Shown: piece after piece, positions 14,401 to 22,971 of the stretch | How the letters are laid out: each line of letters opens with the position of its first letter | How positions within the stretch are numbered: position 1 is the first letter of the stretch | The notes under the pieces: generated by a model | The model's database searches: none | Told to the model about the DNA's origin: nothing | The model's input: the letters and a program-made list of their open reading frames with translations, nothing else | Program-made: the position numbers and the translations under genes | Source: Alviniconcha marisindica | Lineage: Eukaryota; Mollusca; Gastropoda; Provannidae | NCBI GenBank assembly: GCA_018857735.1 | Contig: JABMCL010002457.1 | Span: forward strand, 917,001-981,000 | Length of the DNA: 64,000 bases | Direction of reading: 5' to 3'

Positions 14401-17350
14401 AAAGTCTTGCCACTGAAAGCCTCAAGCCAAACATGAAAAATCACTCAGCATTTCCAACAACTGCTGAAGCTCCAGCAAGGCATACCTGTGTGTCACTGAA
14501 GTACCCAGAGGGAAACATGGGCCTCAGGGATCTGTCTTGAAACGTAAACAGAAATGACCAATTACAAGATTGCTCTTTGCAGGCAACTGAAGATTTGCAC
14601 GTCAGTGATTACACAATCGTCCAACCCTCTCTCTGTCTCTCCTCCACACCCCATGCCCCCAACTCTCCCTCCAGAGAGCTACTTTTGTTTATCGTTCGGC
14701 AAAGAGACTGCCCCAGTACGTGCCTGAAGCATTCTACAAACGTACAATCATCATCATCATCAACAGCGGTAGCAGCAGATCATATATTATATATATATAA
14801 ATATATGTCAAAGAACAAGTAACAACAGACAAATTCCAGTAAGCAATACGCTAAGAACTTTGTTTCTGTTGTCATATCTATAGGAACTCCCACTCTGTGT
14901 ACGCAGACAAAAACAGTCATCATCCAAATATAAAATTAAAAAAAGAGAAGAGAAACCCACTCAGACATGTGCCTAGGCACACATACAAAATGCAAATACC
15001 CCCCCCCTCATCCCCCCCCCCATACACACATGCATGCCCACATACTGAACAACCAGCCAACTAGGTCTATCAGTCTAAATAATCAGCCCCGTACCTATCA
15101 TGCGACTTGTCAGAATCTCTGCCTCTGTTGAACCCAGTTCTCGTCGTAAGTGGTTCATTGGTATTCTGCCAGCCGCTGCCGCCTTCAGTCGGAAGTCAAC
15201 CTGCAACCATGTCATCACCAGGTGCTAATGTTACCTGGATAAAAGACCACCCTGATGACAGATCACCCCACTTTTGCATTTAATTATAACCACTTTCTGG
15301 GAACCTTTCCTTTGTAAATGTGTATTTTTTTTATGTGTGTGCATGAACATCTCATCTAATGATCACACCTCTTTTTTTAAAAGACCATTTGCTTTTGATT
15401 TTTAAGGTGGTCTTAAAAAAGGCTGTTTTTTGTTTTTTTTTGGAGCACTTTTGTTTCTTGCAGAAAATTTGAGTTGCCATACCTGGGTAAAGCACAGCAG
15501 CTGCAAAAGCAGTGCTACCTATTCCTATCAGTGTGTGTAGAATTTCTGTGTATCCACGCTATGGTGTGGCTGCCAGTGTTTGGGATTTTAATGTGTCCGT
15601 AGGTGCTGATGCGTGTGATTGCACGCAGGGGCTGTATGGACAATGTAAGACTAAGAGAGTTTGCACTGAAAGTTGACTCTGGGAGCAACATCCTCTGCCC
15701 TGCCAGGGACTTGAATCTGCTTCAGTACTGTGTCTGGCTTTTTAGTTGGACACTCTACCAACTGAACCCCCCCCCCCCCCCCCCCCCCCCCACCACCACC
15801 CAATTTAAGGTGCATACCAAAAAAGTATCATTGTATCAATCTCCATTTTATTACTTTTATTATAAATTTATCAATCTCCATTTTATTACTTTTATTATTT
15901 ATAACTTTAATGAAGTTAGCTCATGACTGTAAAAGATGCAGTGCCTGAGCATGGCAAAGCGCATGTGGACTATGTTCAACAGTACAGGCAAGCTTCATCA
16001 TATTCATAAAAGGGAATTCTAAACCTCTCAGGTACAAATGGCAGCTCAACACACACTTTGCACCTGTAACTTTTACAACACAGACAACTACTGAACTAGC
16101 AGTACTGACTTAGTACTTACTTAACACCGTTTAGAATTCTGTTTACCAAGCTGCGTGATTTTCACAGATCTTCGTCATTACTTCTCTGGTTACAATGTGA
16201 CACTGATTGTCATCATAATCAGCATTATCAACCTTTTTTTCTAGTATGGAAGTCATGGAACATGGTGATTCTGTGCCCTTACTGTGAGAGGAAGAAAAGA
16301 TGCTGGTGATGATCGTTTCTTGCTGACTGCAGTGACCAGAACTGAAGTGTCTCCAAGCTGAAGAGTCAAGGAGAGACAGATGTTATAAACTTATATTTGA
16401 TAACGAATCAAATCAATGTGCAGGAACAAGTCCCAATTCTAAAATAAATAAATATATATATATATATTATATGACATTTTTTATACCTGTCACTATTGTC
16501 AGTTTGTTGTACTGACTACTAAGTTACTAACTGAGTAAAGATGACACTTTTGATAAATACGAATGTTGTAATATTATTATTAGGTATAAAATCATTCAAT
16601 TTTAAATTATCACAACAACATTGAAAACGACAGTCAAATTAATATTTTATATATTAAAATTCATGATTTCTCACATCATGTTATTGACACTGTAGCTGAC
16701 AAATTATCATGCCAATTAACCATCCACACCTAGAACTTTGAATTCAACTCACATAATTTATAAGTTACATGTAGAGTAAGTATTAAAAATCGCATCCCAT
16801 ATTAATTAAATACTGAATTGTCTTCAATTTTGGGGAGAAAAAAATCCTTGTCCCTAGCCAGTGAAACTGTTAAAAACATGAGATAAGCCCAGAGAAAAAA
16901 TGGTACACATAGTATGAATAAAAATATAACAAAGAGAATTAAAAAGAATTACCTGAGCAACAGCAGCACCATCAGCAAATCTGGCCAGTTTTCCACAACT
17001 GACCCGCAGTTGTCTGCACAAGCAAATCATAGGGAAAACAATGACTCAGAGTTTCAAAGACATTTTGGGCAGGTTCCTTTCCAGTTCCATATTCTGTAAT
17101 GGTTTAAATAAGTTACCATTAGTATAAGTACCATACTACCATTGTCCCAACATCACCACTCACAATAGTCACATTCACTGTTTTGTCCTCAGTGTGAACT
17201 ACGCATTGTCTGTTTAGCTCCCACAAGACCCTAGGCATTGCTCAGCTCTACCATATTTAAAACCAAACTGAAACTGTCCTTTTCTCACACTCACAGTACT
17301 TCTGTCCTTACTCATATACTTATAAATACCCAGTTTTTGCTACAGCCATA

Positions 17351-17386
<36 letters not shown>

Positions 17387-18098
17387 TGCATGCGGTGTGT
17401 GTGAATATGCACTTTTAGCCCCATCAGTTCACTATCCTCAAATTGTTTGAAGATGCATGAACTTGTGTATAGCACTGGTGTAGTACTACTACTACTACTA
17501 GTATGGAATGAACTGATATACATGTGGATATGCCAACGTAGTGCATACTTCAAGTACATTCTGTCCACACACACACACATTCTCGTACCATTTGAGGACT
17601 GTGAACTGACGGGGCTAAAAGTGGACATTGTCGTGTGTGTAGTGAACAGTGATGTATGCATAAATGGTTTGCATTCACTGAGTTTACATGATTTTTTCTG
17701 CATCAAATGATACTTTGCATAAATATTTACACTAAATTGTTATCAATGACCGTGCTTAAATAATAATTGTGTACATAACATTGTCTATATAATTTGAGCG
17801 CTCAGGGCGTCGATGGGCGCATTGTCGCCTACTACAGAGAAGAAAATATTACTTTCTGTTTCTGTAGCATTCGTCGCTAGATCCAGGAATCTGGCATTGA
17901 TGCAACGGGTTACTGTTACATTGTTAGCGCCTCGTGTATCGATTGTTCTTACCCATCACCAACGTTGATCTCAACTTCACTGCCGTAGTCCTTATTTTTC
18001 CAAGGTCCAAGATGACTTGCTCTAAAGCCTTGAATGCAAGCAGATGACTTTAGAAGCCACCTTCGACATTGGTTACACAGACGTATGGGCGCCGCCAT
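1..18098 (-). CDS. PNPT1: PNPT1, mitochondrial polynucleotide phosphorylase (5' part of gene, 18 exons, cut by left edge)
   Basis: Polynucleotide phosphorylase, a phosphorolytic 3'-5' exoribonuclease of mitochondria that acts in RNA decay with the SUV3 helicase. I joined exons by eye from GT-AG sites. From the ATG they are 17953-18098, 16953-17013, 16283-16357, 15095-15200, 14486-14535, 13677-13740, 12273-12320, 11843-11956, 10947-11133, 9772-9823, 8458-8515, 6894-6990, 5468-5570, 4572-4642, 3840-3876, 3532-3598, 2180-2269 and 1-120. Every junction keeps frame: 1546 nt, about 515 codons, against roughly 783 aa in human. Order: Arg-rich basic presequence (residues 1-32), first RNase PH domain (about 49-215, motifs [29 protein letters not shown]), all-helical domain (about 220-350, [10 protein letters not shown]), then the start of the second RNase PH domain ([39 protein letters not shown]). 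The Arg pair in GRREFGHG and the Ser cluster before CGGSLAL are phosphate-site residues in this family. KH and S1 domains must lie left of base 1. Confidence 0.95.
113..1670 (+). repeat. 42-bp minisatellite that grades into an 86-bp dimer array
   Basis: From 113 to about 560 a 42-bp unit (core GATGATGACCCTGAATGTTC) repeats about eleven times. It decays through 560-900, then from about 905 to 1500 it returns as an 86-bp unit (starts of GAATCATTCC at 1019, 1105, 1191) made of two diverged halves of about 43 bp. It fills most of PNPT1 intron 17. Open frames inside it are a product of the repeat. Confidence 0.95.
1796..1927 (+). repeat. CA-rich microsatellite in PNPT1 intron 17
   Basis: Nearly uninterrupted CA with scattered CATG and CGCA variants. 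The overlapping open frames on both strands only encode alternating Thr-His or Val-Cys. Confidence 0.97.
2180..2269 (-). CDS. PNPT1: PNPT1 exon 17
   Basis: Encodes [17 protein letters not shown] then [13 protein letters not shown]. Acceptor TTGACAG, donor AATG|GTAAGG. Confidence 0.94.
2417..3272 (+). repeat. 43-bp minisatellite in PNPT1 intron 16
   Basis: About twenty copies of a 43-bp unit containing TAAATTATCACACACCTAAG. Two interleaved subtypes differ in the segment after AAGAAA (ACAGGGGATGTTG or CAAAGGTGAATGTC). The mix suggests local block duplication rather than single-unit slippage. Confidence 0.95.
3355..3462 (+). repeat. CA-type microsatellite
   Basis: Interrupted CA repeats with ACTGGGACACA inserts, in PNPT1 intron 16, 70 bp below exon 16. 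Confidence 0.9.
3532..3598 (-). CDS. PNPT1: PNPT1 exon 16
   Basis: Encodes [20 protein letters not shown] and GHG. The RR pair matches catalytic-site arginines of the second RNase PH domain. Acceptor CTTCTTCAG, donor CATG|GTCGGT. Confidence 0.95.
3840..3876 (-). CDS. PNPT1: PNPT1 exon 15 (37-nt microexon)
   Basis: Encodes [12 protein letters not shown]; the first base completes a Gly codon from exon 14. Acceptor TTTCAG, donor GAG|GTTAGT. Conservation of FMLHYE and exact phase fit make this very short exon credible. Confidence 0.9.
4356..4433 (+). repeat. CA microsatellite, followed by a short duplication
   Basis: CA run at about 4356-4433. The next 140 bp hold a direct duplication: TTGTTATTCAGTCATTTATTC... 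and a second copy from about 4513 that runs into the exon 14 donor region. Confidence 0.85.
4572..4642 (-). CDS. PNPT1: PNPT1 exon 14
   Basis: Encodes [17 protein letters not shown] and SLATG. Acceptor TGGCAG, donor CAGG|GTCAGT. An ATC-rich microsatellite (4664-4762) lies just upstream of the acceptor. Confidence 0.92.
4664..4762 (+). repeat. GAT/GAC trinucleotide repeat
   Basis: Interrupted GAT repeat beginning about 20 bp upstream of the exon 14 acceptor. On the gene strand it is (ATC)n, so it may extend the polypyrimidine region. Confidence 0.95.
5468..5570 (-). CDS. PNPT1: PNPT1 exon 13
   Basis: Opens RNase PH domain 2: [32 protein letters not shown]. Acceptor CCAACAG, donor CAG|GTAAAA. 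A 28-bp minisatellite begins about 25 bp upstream of the acceptor. Confidence 0.95.
5595..6450 (+). repeat. 28-bp minisatellite next to PNPT1 exon 13
   Basis: About thirty copies of a unit around GGATACTGGACAATATGAGC plus ACACAT, with frequent 7-8 nt shortened variants. It begins 25 bp from the exon 13 acceptor. Minus-strand frames run open for up to 241 codons because the unit lacks stops in several phases; I do not treat them as genes. Confidence 0.95.
6894..6990 (-). CDS. PNPT1: PNPT1 exon 12
   Basis: Encodes [17 protein letters not shown] then [16 protein letters not shown], the end of the helical domain leading to the second RNase PH domain. Acceptor TTTCTAG, donor GGAG|GTCATT (a weak donor). 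Confidence 0.9.
7135..7560 (+). repeat. Degenerate repeat of about 40 bp with T-tracts
   Basis: About ten units around AGCTGAAGCCCCTCAAAACT, AACAAATGTAT and a run of 4-9 T. In PNPT1 intron 11, 145 bp upstream of exon 12. Confidence 0.9.
7830..8130 (+). repeat. Tandem duplication of about 150 bp in PNPT1 intron 11
   Basis: Two copies of a block running from CCCTGTTATCACC/CTCTGTTATATCG through AGCTAATCTGAAATGCCAGC and GCAGGTCAT to CCCCTTGGAGA. The copies are clearly diverged. An open plus frame crosses them but has no recognisable domain. Confidence 0.8.
8386..8444 (+). repeat. CA microsatellite
   Basis: About 28 uninterrupted CA units immediately downstream of the PNPT1 exon 11 donor. Confidence 0.97.
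8458..8515 (-). CDS. PNPT1: PNPT1 exon 11
   Basis: Encodes [19 protein letters not shown] (helical domain). Acceptor TGACAG, donor AAAG|GTGACC. A pure CA run (about 8386-8444) ends about 13 bp below the donor. Confidence 0.88.
9772..9823 (-). CDS. PNPT1: PNPT1 exon 10
   Basis: Encodes [17 protein letters not shown] of the helical domain. Acceptor ATTACAG, donor AAG|GTACGC. The human counterpart has YEHDK at the same point. Confidence 0.88.
10364..10705 (+). repeat. Tandem duplication (about 175-bp step) of a dispersed repeat
   Basis: Two copies of TGTAAAAAATCT...GAGAGTTACTGTAGGCAACT...GCTAATTAACTCCCTTG...GTGCCCCTG. Related pieces occur at 37885-37925, 38425-38520 and, inverted, 51060-51180, so this is a dispersed family. 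The core GTTACTGTAGGCAAC is shared by the copies here and in similar form at 38440. Confidence 0.85.
10947..11133 (-). CDS. PNPT1: PNPT1 exon 9
   Basis: Longest resolved exon of the gene (187 nt). It encodes [21 protein letters not shown] and the helical segment that follows, entering the all-alpha domain. Acceptor TTGTCAG, donor GGAG|GTGCGT. Confidence 0.93.
11229..11312 (+). mobile_element. Possible LINE-type 3' end
   Basis: The segment TAGTATCACCTTCACATGAACTGACGT-AAAATAAAATACTGA resembles 24486-24535 (ATATCACCTCGATGTGAACAGACAT-AAAATAAAATATTGA), which ends in a (TTGA)n tail. Shared 3' ends with simple-repeat tails are typical of non-LTR elements and their SINEs. Confidence 0.45.
11480..11643 (+). 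pseudogene. C-terminal fragment of a non-LTR reverse transcriptase
   Basis: The plus frame reads [20 protein letters not shown] then [18 protein letters not shown] before a stop. The pattern FPRTI-DWN-LP--VV-A--LD-FKS-L is the familiar C-terminal tail of CR1/jockey-like LINE proteins. Nothing upstream in frame looks like reverse transcriptase, so this is a 5'-truncated dead copy inside PNPT1 intron 8, followed by a C-tract at 11660. Confidence 0.75.
11843..11956 (-). CDS. PNPT1: PNPT1 exon 8
   Basis: Encodes [17 protein letters not shown] and following residues, the end of RNase PH domain 1. Acceptor CACCCAG, donor GTGG|GTGAGT, with 2 nt in and 1 nt out. Confidence 0.92.
12079..12266 (+). 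repeat. CA/CATG microsatellite
   Basis: Impure CA with CATGCATG and ACAACA interruptions, adjoining the PNPT1 exon 7 donor. Confidence 0.93.
12273..12320 (-). CDS. PNPT1: PNPT1 exon 7
   Basis: 48 nt encoding [17 protein letters not shown], one of the most conserved PNPase stretches. Acceptor TTTTTCAG, donor GTTG|GTAAGC. A CA-rich microsatellite starts within 10 bp of the donor. Confidence 0.95.
12567..12705 (+). repeat. 23-bp tandem repeat, six copies
   Basis: Unit TACCTAATCATGACAGAC plus TAGTA; the copies differ at one or two positions. In PNPT1 intron 6. Confidence 0.97.
13010..13634. mobile_element. TTAA-flanked inverted-repeat element (625 bp)
   Basis: Left end TTAAGCCCGTTCTTAATTGGGC and right end GCCCAGTTAAGAATGGGC(T)TTAA are imperfect inverted copies extending about 45 bp (GGGCGAATGTTT against AAACATTTGCCC). 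Both ends carry TTAA, the target duplicated by piggyBac-type transposases. Near the left end GGTTCTTAATTGGGCGAA is repeated. No transposase is readable inside, so this is non-autonomous. It sits in PNPT1 intron 6. Confidence 0.75.
13677..13740 (-). CDS. PNPT1: PNPT1 exon 6
   Basis: Encodes [21 protein letters not shown]. Acceptor TTTCAG, donor GCTG|GTAAGT. It lies 42 bp beyond the right end of the TTAA-flanked element at 13010-13634. Confidence 0.93.
14486..14535 (-). CDS. PNPT1: PNPT1 exon 5
   Basis: 50 nt encoding [17 protein letters not shown], equivalent to the DRSIRPLFP motif of PNPases. Acceptor TTTCAAG, donor CAG|GTATGC. Confidence 0.93.
15095..15200 (-). CDS. PNPT1: PNPT1 exon 4
   Basis: Encodes [14 protein letters not shown] and [16 protein letters not shown], hallmark PNPase segments around the RNA-channel loop. 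Acceptor TTGCAG, donor ATAG|GTACGG. It leaves one base (G) that forms Asp with exon 5. Confidence 0.94.
15700..15791 (-). mobile_element. tRNA-derived SINE head
   Basis: On the minus strand a box-A-like CAGTTGGTAGAGTG (15751-15764) is followed about 33 nt later by a box-B-like AGATTCAAGTCCC (15706-15718). The spacing is that of an internal pol III promoter, but the cloverleaf is degraded. It abuts a long C-tract (about 15767-15791) that may mark the insertion end. In PNPT1 intron 3. Confidence 0.6.
16283..16357 (-). CDS. PNPT1: PNPT1 exon 3
   Basis: 25 codons with the [13 protein letters not shown] strand-turn block of RNase PH domain 1. Acceptor TCTTCAG, donor ACA|GTAAGG, phase 0 at both ends. 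Confidence 0.93.
16953..17013 (-). CDS. PNPT1: PNPT1 exon 2
   Basis: Encodes [19 protein letters not shown], the first conserved block of RNase PH domain 1. Acceptor GTGCAG, donor CAG|GTAATT. It enters with one base completing a Gly codon and leaves in phase 0. Confidence 0.93.
17353..17640. mobile_element. Fold-back sequence in PNPT1 intron 1
   Basis: CACTTTTAGCCCCATCAGTTCAC at 17410-17432 is inverted at 17603-17624, and the paired region continues to CTCAAATTG/TTTGAG. The loop is about 150 bp and a TG run flanks the left arm (17353-17391). No coding content. Confidence 0.65.
17953..18098 (-). CDS. PNPT1: PNPT1 exon 1: start codon and mitochondrial presequence
   Basis: 48 codons plus 2 nt, ending GATGG|GTAAGA. 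The protein begins MAAPIRLC and has many Arg/Lys/Ser and few acidic residues over its first 32 positions, as expected of a matrix or intermembrane-space targeting sequence. The start sits in ATGGCGGC preceded by C, close to the TISU element used by genes with very short 5' leaders, many of them mitochondrial. The acidic, conserved part (EINVGDG) starts near residue 43 and joins exon 2 in frame. Confidence 0.88.
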
Positions 18099-19498
18099 GC
18101 TTCGGAAGACACGGTTTGATAGAGTAATCTCCCTTCCTCATTTTGTTAGCTTGTTACACCTTCTAGTCTGCAATGATGACCAAACTCCAAGGTCTGGTTT
18201 ACGACATCTTTCGTTCGATGCTCGGAGTGTGCATGATGGCTAGAACTGATTTTAGTCTGCACAACTGGACCCAACACAGCTTAGCCACAGTCACGAAACC
18301 TCTTCTAAGAACGCTGATAATTCCTTTGAATAACGCTCATAAACCATGTTTGTGGCAGCCCTAAAAGAAGTTATCTCCCTCGACCATGGTCACTAAAATT
18401 AATACATGTAAAATACAAACAATTATGCAGTTCAGTTTAGCCAAAGCCAAGGGATCAGAACTTACCAGCAAGACAACTTTCAGTTTTGATTTTTTATTCA
18501 GACATTGCCGGTGTAAACAGTAAAGTTCGAATTTATTATTATGTAAAATTTGTCTGATGTCTAAAAATCTGCAGAGGCTGGAAACATGTCAATTGCTTCC
18601 CTTGAATACACATGTGGTCTTGCCAGTGTATACATGTACACTCATATAAAGTTTGAGCTTTAATCTCGATTAAAAAAAAAAAAAAAATGTTTAATACAAC
18701 TGATCTTTCCAACATTGTTATGATCTTGAAAATGGGCAAGGTTATTTAATCAATATGAAATGGTAAAGCTCAAAATGTTACACTAGTTACAGCAACAAAA
18801 TTCAAAGATCTATCTCATCTTAATAGCATCTGACAAAACTCCATGTTGTCAGATTGTTGCCATGTTGTTGAGTGTGTGTTTTTATTACCACAGATGACTG
18901 GTCATTACAGTGACCACACCTTTTCATTTGAGTCAAAAAGTATGCAATTGATTCTTCAGGCCAAAATATGCAACATGAATCTCTCTCTCTCTCTCACACA
19001 CTCTTATTCCAAATATTGATAGTTATACAGAAAGATATATAATACAGCGAACACACCTTTTGAGTCAAAAAGTATGCAATTGATCCTTCAGGCCAAAATA
19101 TGCAACATCACACACACACACACACACACACTGTCTCTCTTTGTTCCAAGTATAGACAGTTACACACACAAAATATTCAATGAATTGTTTTCAAAGATGT
19201 TTAATCCCACAGACACAGCACTATTTCAGTGACAGACAGGTCATGGCAAATGTACAGCAATGACAACGGAACAACCTTTTGAGCTGTCTCAATAATTATG
19301 TACACATTTCTGTGGGGGGAGTGCAAACATTGCCTTTTTCAGAGCAAATGTGATGAGACACAATATACACTCTAAATTTCAGCTTCAGCACTTCTGACAC
19401 CATTTGATTTCATTATTTATCCAAATTCTTCAAGACAGCATTTTAATTTAGTTGAAGACAAAAAACAAAAACAAAAAACTGATAAACATAATTTTGAG

Positions 19499-19934
19499 TT
19501 AAAGGGGACTCCAAGCCAGAGAGCATCACAGGTCCTAGTGATAGGAATGGAATAAAAACAAACAAACAAAAAAACACTCACAGCAATCTTTCAGTTAATT
19601 TACTACCTGCCTGGTTAAAAACTGCAGTTTGAAACTCACAGAAGGATGGCCGTGAGCACTGCCACTGTATGTCCAACAGTCTGTGTATGTAACACAAACT
19701 GAACAAGGCTGGCATGTGTAGCGTGTTATTTACAACCCAAGCCAGCCCCTTTCTATTTATCATTGACGTTGGCAAAGAGTCAGCTAGCATGGCAAGAAAC
19801 TCAAATCTGAAGTGCAAAAAGTACCAGCTAGTTCTGTTACATGGTTATTGACAGAAGAATGACAAGAAGCCACCTAATGAAAATGTTTGCACATTTTCAG
19901 GCGAACCTGCGTCTTCTTTTGGGATCCCCTTTAA
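19499..19934. mobile_element. TTAA-flanked short element, copy 1 (436 bp)
   Basis: Begins TTAAAGGGGACTCC and ends GGATCCCCTTTAA, so the tips are inverted (AGGGGA/TCCCCT) inside TTAA. Internal blocks GCATCACAGGTCCTA, AACAAGGCTGGCA and TTGCACATTTTCAGGC recur in the same order in the copy at 26119-26526. Non-coding MITE-like family. Confidence 0.8.
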
Positions 19935-21344
19935 AAGCTGAACGGACATAAATGAATGACACCAACAAAACCAACATATTCACTAAAATTTAGACACATA
20001 TATAATATATATACATTTGTGCAATGCAAATGACACAATACAGGAGATATTTACAAACATCACGTGATAATACTTAAATGATTTGGTGAAAATAAAATTA
20101 TTCACTGCACAGGCAATGAGAAAGATTGATCATACACACATACAGATGCAAGCACACAACCAAAGATAAAGGAGAATTCTGATTTGAATGAATATTGTAT
20201 TTTTTACATTTATATGTCCCAGTATGAGAATTGCCTCCCAGCTGCTTTTCTCTAGGCCAGCTATGACACTTGCACTACCCAGGATATTTAATCTCTGATG
20301 ATAAAAAAACAAACCAAATCACCTCCATTCATCATCTTTAAATTACGACTACAGGCATTTTGCCATTTCAGAATAAGTTGAAGAAGATACAAACACACAC
20401 ACACGCACGCACACAGTTTAGTTTCAGAATAATTACAAGCGAAGAAGACCCACGGAAGACTGCCCCTTGTTGCTACCTGTGGCAGCCAGCACCACTTACT
20501 GTGAAACTGCTGTTAATAATCTTAGAGACCAGACAAACCAGCCTACTACCTTCGCCTGTATTTGCAACACTGGCATTTTTCGATGTATACCTTTTGTTCC
20601 GTCTGCATTAAAAACAAGGAATCTTAGGTATACATACACAAGTTAGAAAATATCTCAGAATAACTACACAAAGAGAAGTTTTGTTCCATATTTTACCCAT
20701 TCACTGACGAAATGGCAACCACACAATATTAATAGGTAATACTAATAGGTACCAAAAAAAAAATTTCTTCAAATAAAACAGATGTACCTCTGTCTGCACC
20801 TTGTAACTGTACCCAATGATTGTATTTTGTACACAATACCTAGGCAATACATTAGCACTGTAATTTGTAACTTTATACCTACTTGTCAAGGAGTTCAGTC
20901 AACGTCAAATCATGGCCTCCTTTAGAATAAATTAAACTTATGTTCAAACATCCTGATAAAAAGAAGTAAAAAATGACACAAAAACAATAATGGCTACACA
21001 AAATCACAGACATTTGAACTTCTTTGCATAACACTGTCTGAAGGAGCTGATGGTAAGTGAGATTAAGCATGTCATTCATTTCATCGTTCACCGAACAGGT
21101 AGCACGCTAACCGCACTGGTACTGCAACGGACCATGGAAGCAAAACACCTGTGCCAAAGTACTGCACGCAAGAGACAACGAAGGCAAAAAACACTTGTTC
21201 CAAGGCATACAGACATCATCCGTTTTTTGCCCTATGGTCTAAAAGACTGGCTTCCTTCAGGCAATGGGGCATCCATGTTGCCTTGCCGTCATCCAATGCT
21301 TGCATACATTGCAGGCAATAACAATTCCAGCTTTGTGGGCCTGT

Positions 21345-21500
21345 CAGTTGTGAACAACAAACATTTTTGTGGCTTGGACATGAGAATTAAAACATACTGA
21401 AAATGGACAGAAAGACACATGTCTGTGAACAACAAACGTTTTAGTTGCTTGGACATGTGAACTAAAACATACTGAAAACTGAGAGAAAAACATATATTTT
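21345..21500 (+). repeat. 75-bp tandem duplication
   Basis: Two copies of TGTGAACAACAAAC-TTTT...GCTTGGACATG...AACTAAAACATACTGAAAA, differing by a few substitutions. Confidence 0.85.
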
Positions 21501-21776
21501 GGGAGAGTTTCCTTGTTTACCAAGCAAGTAAAACTAATATATTTATCACTGCCAAGCCCCCACCAAGGTACCTTCTTACCCCCCCCCTCCCCCCCCCCCC
21601 TTTTGTTGTTGTTCTTGCCAAGACCACCACCACCACCCAGGCACATTCATACAAAGAAGCCAGTAAAAGCTCTGGCACACAGCATGACAGAAAGGGTCAC
21701 CATAATTATTACCCAACCTCACAAACTGATACATAGGATGATTACAGAAAGCGTTGACTTCCACATTTGAGCTATA

Positions 21777-21935
21777 GCTTCCCCGATTGCCTGAAAAGGA
21801 ACTAAACCAGTTTCCCAATGAACTGACACCACCATAGCCTGAAAATGAACTAAACCAGTTTCCCAATGAACTGCCACCGTGATAGCCTGAAAAAGAACTA
21901 AATCAGTTTCCCAATGAACTGACACCACATGACTG
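21777..21935 (+). repeat. 54-bp tandem repeat, three copies
   Basis: Unit GCCTGAAAA-GAACTAAA then CAGTTTCCCAATGAACTG. It is a multiple of three and open on the minus strand, but it has no start or splice context and I read it as non-coding. Confidence 0.88.
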
Positions 21936-22811
21936 ATGACACATTGTGGGATAAGAGGAAACTATAATCAAACTTAAACCCAAGGACCCACCAGCTCCAG
22001 CAACTCCAATCATCAAGACTTGTTTTGGCAACATCGACAACCACCCAGGCAGCTTGTATTCAGTCACTCTTTATGCAATGATTTTCTGCGCAGTCAACTT
22101 TAAACTGTATATCCCTGGCATGTTATTGTTTGTGACAACCATGTTTTGACATGAAGCATTCACATGCAACAGTCTCAAATACCTTTTCTTAACACACCAT
22201 CACAAGTTACCCCAGGGTGGAACAATGATGATGATCTTGTGACGTATTTAAAAAGAGCCAATCAAACACAGCAGACTCACCCCTAAGGGGGAAGAGTAGC
22301 ACTCCCGATGAATGGCCACCACGAAAGTCAACAAAAAAAGCAGTCTCAAAACAGGGGTGGTCTTTGCTAAGGGGCCGATTCATATATATATATCCGTAAT
22401 TCCAACCAAGTGGTCCTGAAAGGATGATCTCTCATGTGGGTGGTCTCTGTCAGGGGTTTCACTGTACTACCATTCCCACACAAATAATTGATGAAGAAAC
22501 CATGCAGACTGGTCACTGTGCCGTGTGAAAATAACATCTGACCACAGCTGCCATCCGAACGAATTCCTGCAGCACCACCAGCTAAACTGATGAATGAAAT
22601 GAGGACTAACCTCTGGAAACCACACACACTGTTCTACAGTGTACCCTACTAGCCACCAGGCCTTCCTACACTATGTTCCCCCCACCAAGTTGCTGTTGCC
22701 AGTAGGTGTGACAAGAAAAGCAAACAGCAATCACTGAAAGCTCAAAAGGGCCCATCTTTCTCTGTCTTTGCTTTTCATAAAGCTCACAGTCTGGAAATTC
22801 ACAGGCATCAC

Positions 22812-22971
22812 TCATGCCATGAAGACAACAAAGATGATGAAGAAGATGATTAGAACAGCAAAGATCTTGATCATCAACCAGCGACTGGATGACACAGACT
22901 GGAAATACTTGAGGATCTCAGAGTGGGCTGATTCAATGTTCACCGTTGCATCATCTACGTTGGAGTCTATC
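22812..22971 (-). CDS. STX5: STX5 exon 10, end of SNARE motif and membrane anchor
   Basis: Encodes IDSNVDDATVNIESAHSEIL, KYFQSVSSSRWLM and a hydrophobic run of about 20 residues ending FMA and TGA. Acceptor TTTGCAG. Confidence 0.98.

Larger units (their letters stand above)
18099..22811. other. Intergenic region between PNPT1 start and STX5 stop
   Basis: I find no gene here. It holds the presumed PNPT1 promoter just right of 18098 and the STX5 3' UTR just left of 22812 (its end is not identifiable by eye). There are two copies of a block around TTTTGAGTCAAAAAGTATGC (18930-18980 and 19055-19110), a TTAA element (19499-19934), a 75-bp duplication (21345-21500) and a 54-bp triplet (21777-21935). 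Confidence 0.6.
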
